Part shown: one piece after another, positions 63,435 through 64,000 of the stretch
How the letters are laid out: each line of letters opens with the position of its first letter
Numbering within the stretch: position 1 is the stretch's first letter
NCBI GenBank assembly: GCA_017562135.1
Contig: QEYB01001046.1
Location: 1,364,001 to 1,428,000 of the forward strand
Direction: 5' to 3'
Length of the DNA stretch: 64,000 nt
Origin: Dipylidium caninum
Taxonomy: Eukaryota > Platyhelminthes > Cestoda > Cyclophyllidea > Dipylidiidae
Notes under the pieces: model-generated
What the model saw: the letters and a program-made list of their open reading frames with translations, nothing else
Databases searched by the model: none
What the model was told of the DNA's origin: nothing
Program-made: the position numbers and the translations under genes

Positions 63435-64000
63435 CTAGTAATTGAACGGCAAGTATGATTTACTTGGCTTCGAATAAGGAAACGGGCTCTCCGAAGTTAC
63501 CACTTCTGTATTAATCGGACTCTCACACGACTCGCCTTTGAGCATGGACTCACTATACGCCAACATTGGTTGTTTGCCACTGCGCCATGCTTCTGCCAGC
63601 TCTTTGAGGAAAGCCACACGGTCACAAAATGTCTCCTGATCAGCAGAACACACGAGATCTGCTAGTTGATTGGAAAGAGGCTCGAATTGGGACAACCGAT
63701 ATTCATCTTTTGTTTGTACTACCCAATCAGGAATAGATGGGATTGGGTCAAGATCAAAATCAACTTCAGCATGATTCTGGTCCCGAGATACATCCATCCT
63801 CACTGGTGCACGACTTCCACTATTAGATCTTTGGAGCTTTCGCAAACGGTACTTCATTTGTCTCACGTCGTTTAGAGTACAGGGCTTGCCGAACTTACGT
63901 TCAATGTGTTCCTTAACGGTTAAATTGTCGGGTGCGGACTGTAAAAAGTCGTTGATCTCTAGCTTCTCATCTTCAGTTAAGCGGCGGTTTTCTGGATAAG
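63435..64000 (-). CDS. FAR1/ZSWIM-like DNA-binding protein, C-terminal part (5' end outside window)
   Basis: One minus frame is open from the window edge to a TAA at 63435-63437, about 188 codons. The first part (LTEDEKLEINDFLQSAPDNL, then VKEHIERKFGKPCTLNDVRQMKYRLRK) has the helix-turn-helix pattern of FAR1/ZSWIM and MULE-derived proteins, in which a short HTH (KYGK..TL.D..NLK.RLR) precedes a transposase-like core. The tail is acidic then Ser/Pro-rich (FDLDPIPSIPDWVV; WRSGKQPMLAYSESM) and the protein ends soon after, with no transposase core or SWIM CxCx(n)CxH visible. It could be a domesticated transposon-derived factor, a C-terminal DNA-binding exon, or an element fragment. The coding frame is convincing; the family is tentative. 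Confidence 0.55.
   Translation of the reverse strand, partial: YPENRRLTEDEKLEINDFLQSAPDNLTVKEHIERKFGKPCTLNDVRQMKYRLRKLQRSNSGSRAPVRMDVSRDQNHAEVDFDLDPIPSIPDWVVQTKDEYRLSQFEPLSNQLADLVCSADQETFCDRVAFLKELAEAWRSGKQPMLAYSESMLKGESCESPINTEVVTSESPFPYSKPSKSYLPFNY

Noticed and set aside
1..64000. tRNA, rRNA, spliced-leader RNA, CRISPR or prokaryotic features
   Set aside because: Scanned by eye for tRNA B-boxes, rRNA-like blocks and regular direct repeats with spacers; none found. A computed scan could still reveal a diverged RNA gene.

Overview
The window is eukaryotic genomic DNA from an animal. It holds intron-split genes on both strands, separated by intergenic DNA with microsatellites and transposon relics. 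There are no operons, Shine-Dalgarno sites, rRNA, CRISPR arrays or recognisable tRNAs. The mix of mid-range GC, multi-kilobase introns beside a 62-nt intron, and divergent single-copy animal proteins suggests a flatworm, perhaps a cestode or trematode. That is inference; no species can be named from the sequence alone. All exon models below were built by hand from GT-AG sites, frame continuity and remembered family motifs.

Layout. (1) About 1-13,870 (+): the 3' two thirds of an Abl tyrosine kinase. It runs from the gatekeeper region to the F-actin-binding domain in six exons; the N-lobe, SH2 and SH3 lie upstream. Its 3'UTR starts with a perfect inverted repeat of two Pumilio-type motifs. (2) About 15,186-25,540 (-): a GC-rich region with convincing minus-strand exons of one or more unidentified genes (a weak guess is a Mediator MED14-like subunit). 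Nested in it on + is a divergent, tail-less histone H4 relic. (3) 26-28.4 kb: AT-richer, no gene seen. (4) 28,447-30,398 (+): a complete L-type lectin cargo receptor (VIP36/LMAN2-like). (5) 30.4-35.5 kb: no complete gene; one domain-like relic. (6) 35,532-49,131 (+): a complete endophilin-A (BAR plus SH3). It may have a 12-nt microexon and a proline-rich cassette exon, and one intron holds a mariner relic. (7) 49,633-50,654 (-): a PDCD2-like gene with one 62-nt intron, convergent with endophilin. (8) 50.7-57.4 kb: unresolved; two well-spliced short minus exons of unknown identity. (9) 57,441-62,302 (+): an Arp10/ACTR10-like actin-related protein with a predicted 151-residue disordered N-terminal extension. 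(10) 63,435 to the window end (-): the 3' part of a gene resembling FAR1/ZSWIM-type DNA-binding proteins.

The recognised genes fall into actin/cytoskeleton signalling (Abl, endophilin, dynactin Arp10), the secretory pathway (VIP36) and ribosome biogenesis (PDCD2 family). This is ordinary animal gene content, not a functional cluster. The most interesting points are regulatory or structural: the PUF hairpin in the Abl 3'UTR, the one-residue insertion in the Abl activation loop, optional endophilin exons, the Arp10 extension with eroded nucleotide-binding motifs, and the H4 relic.
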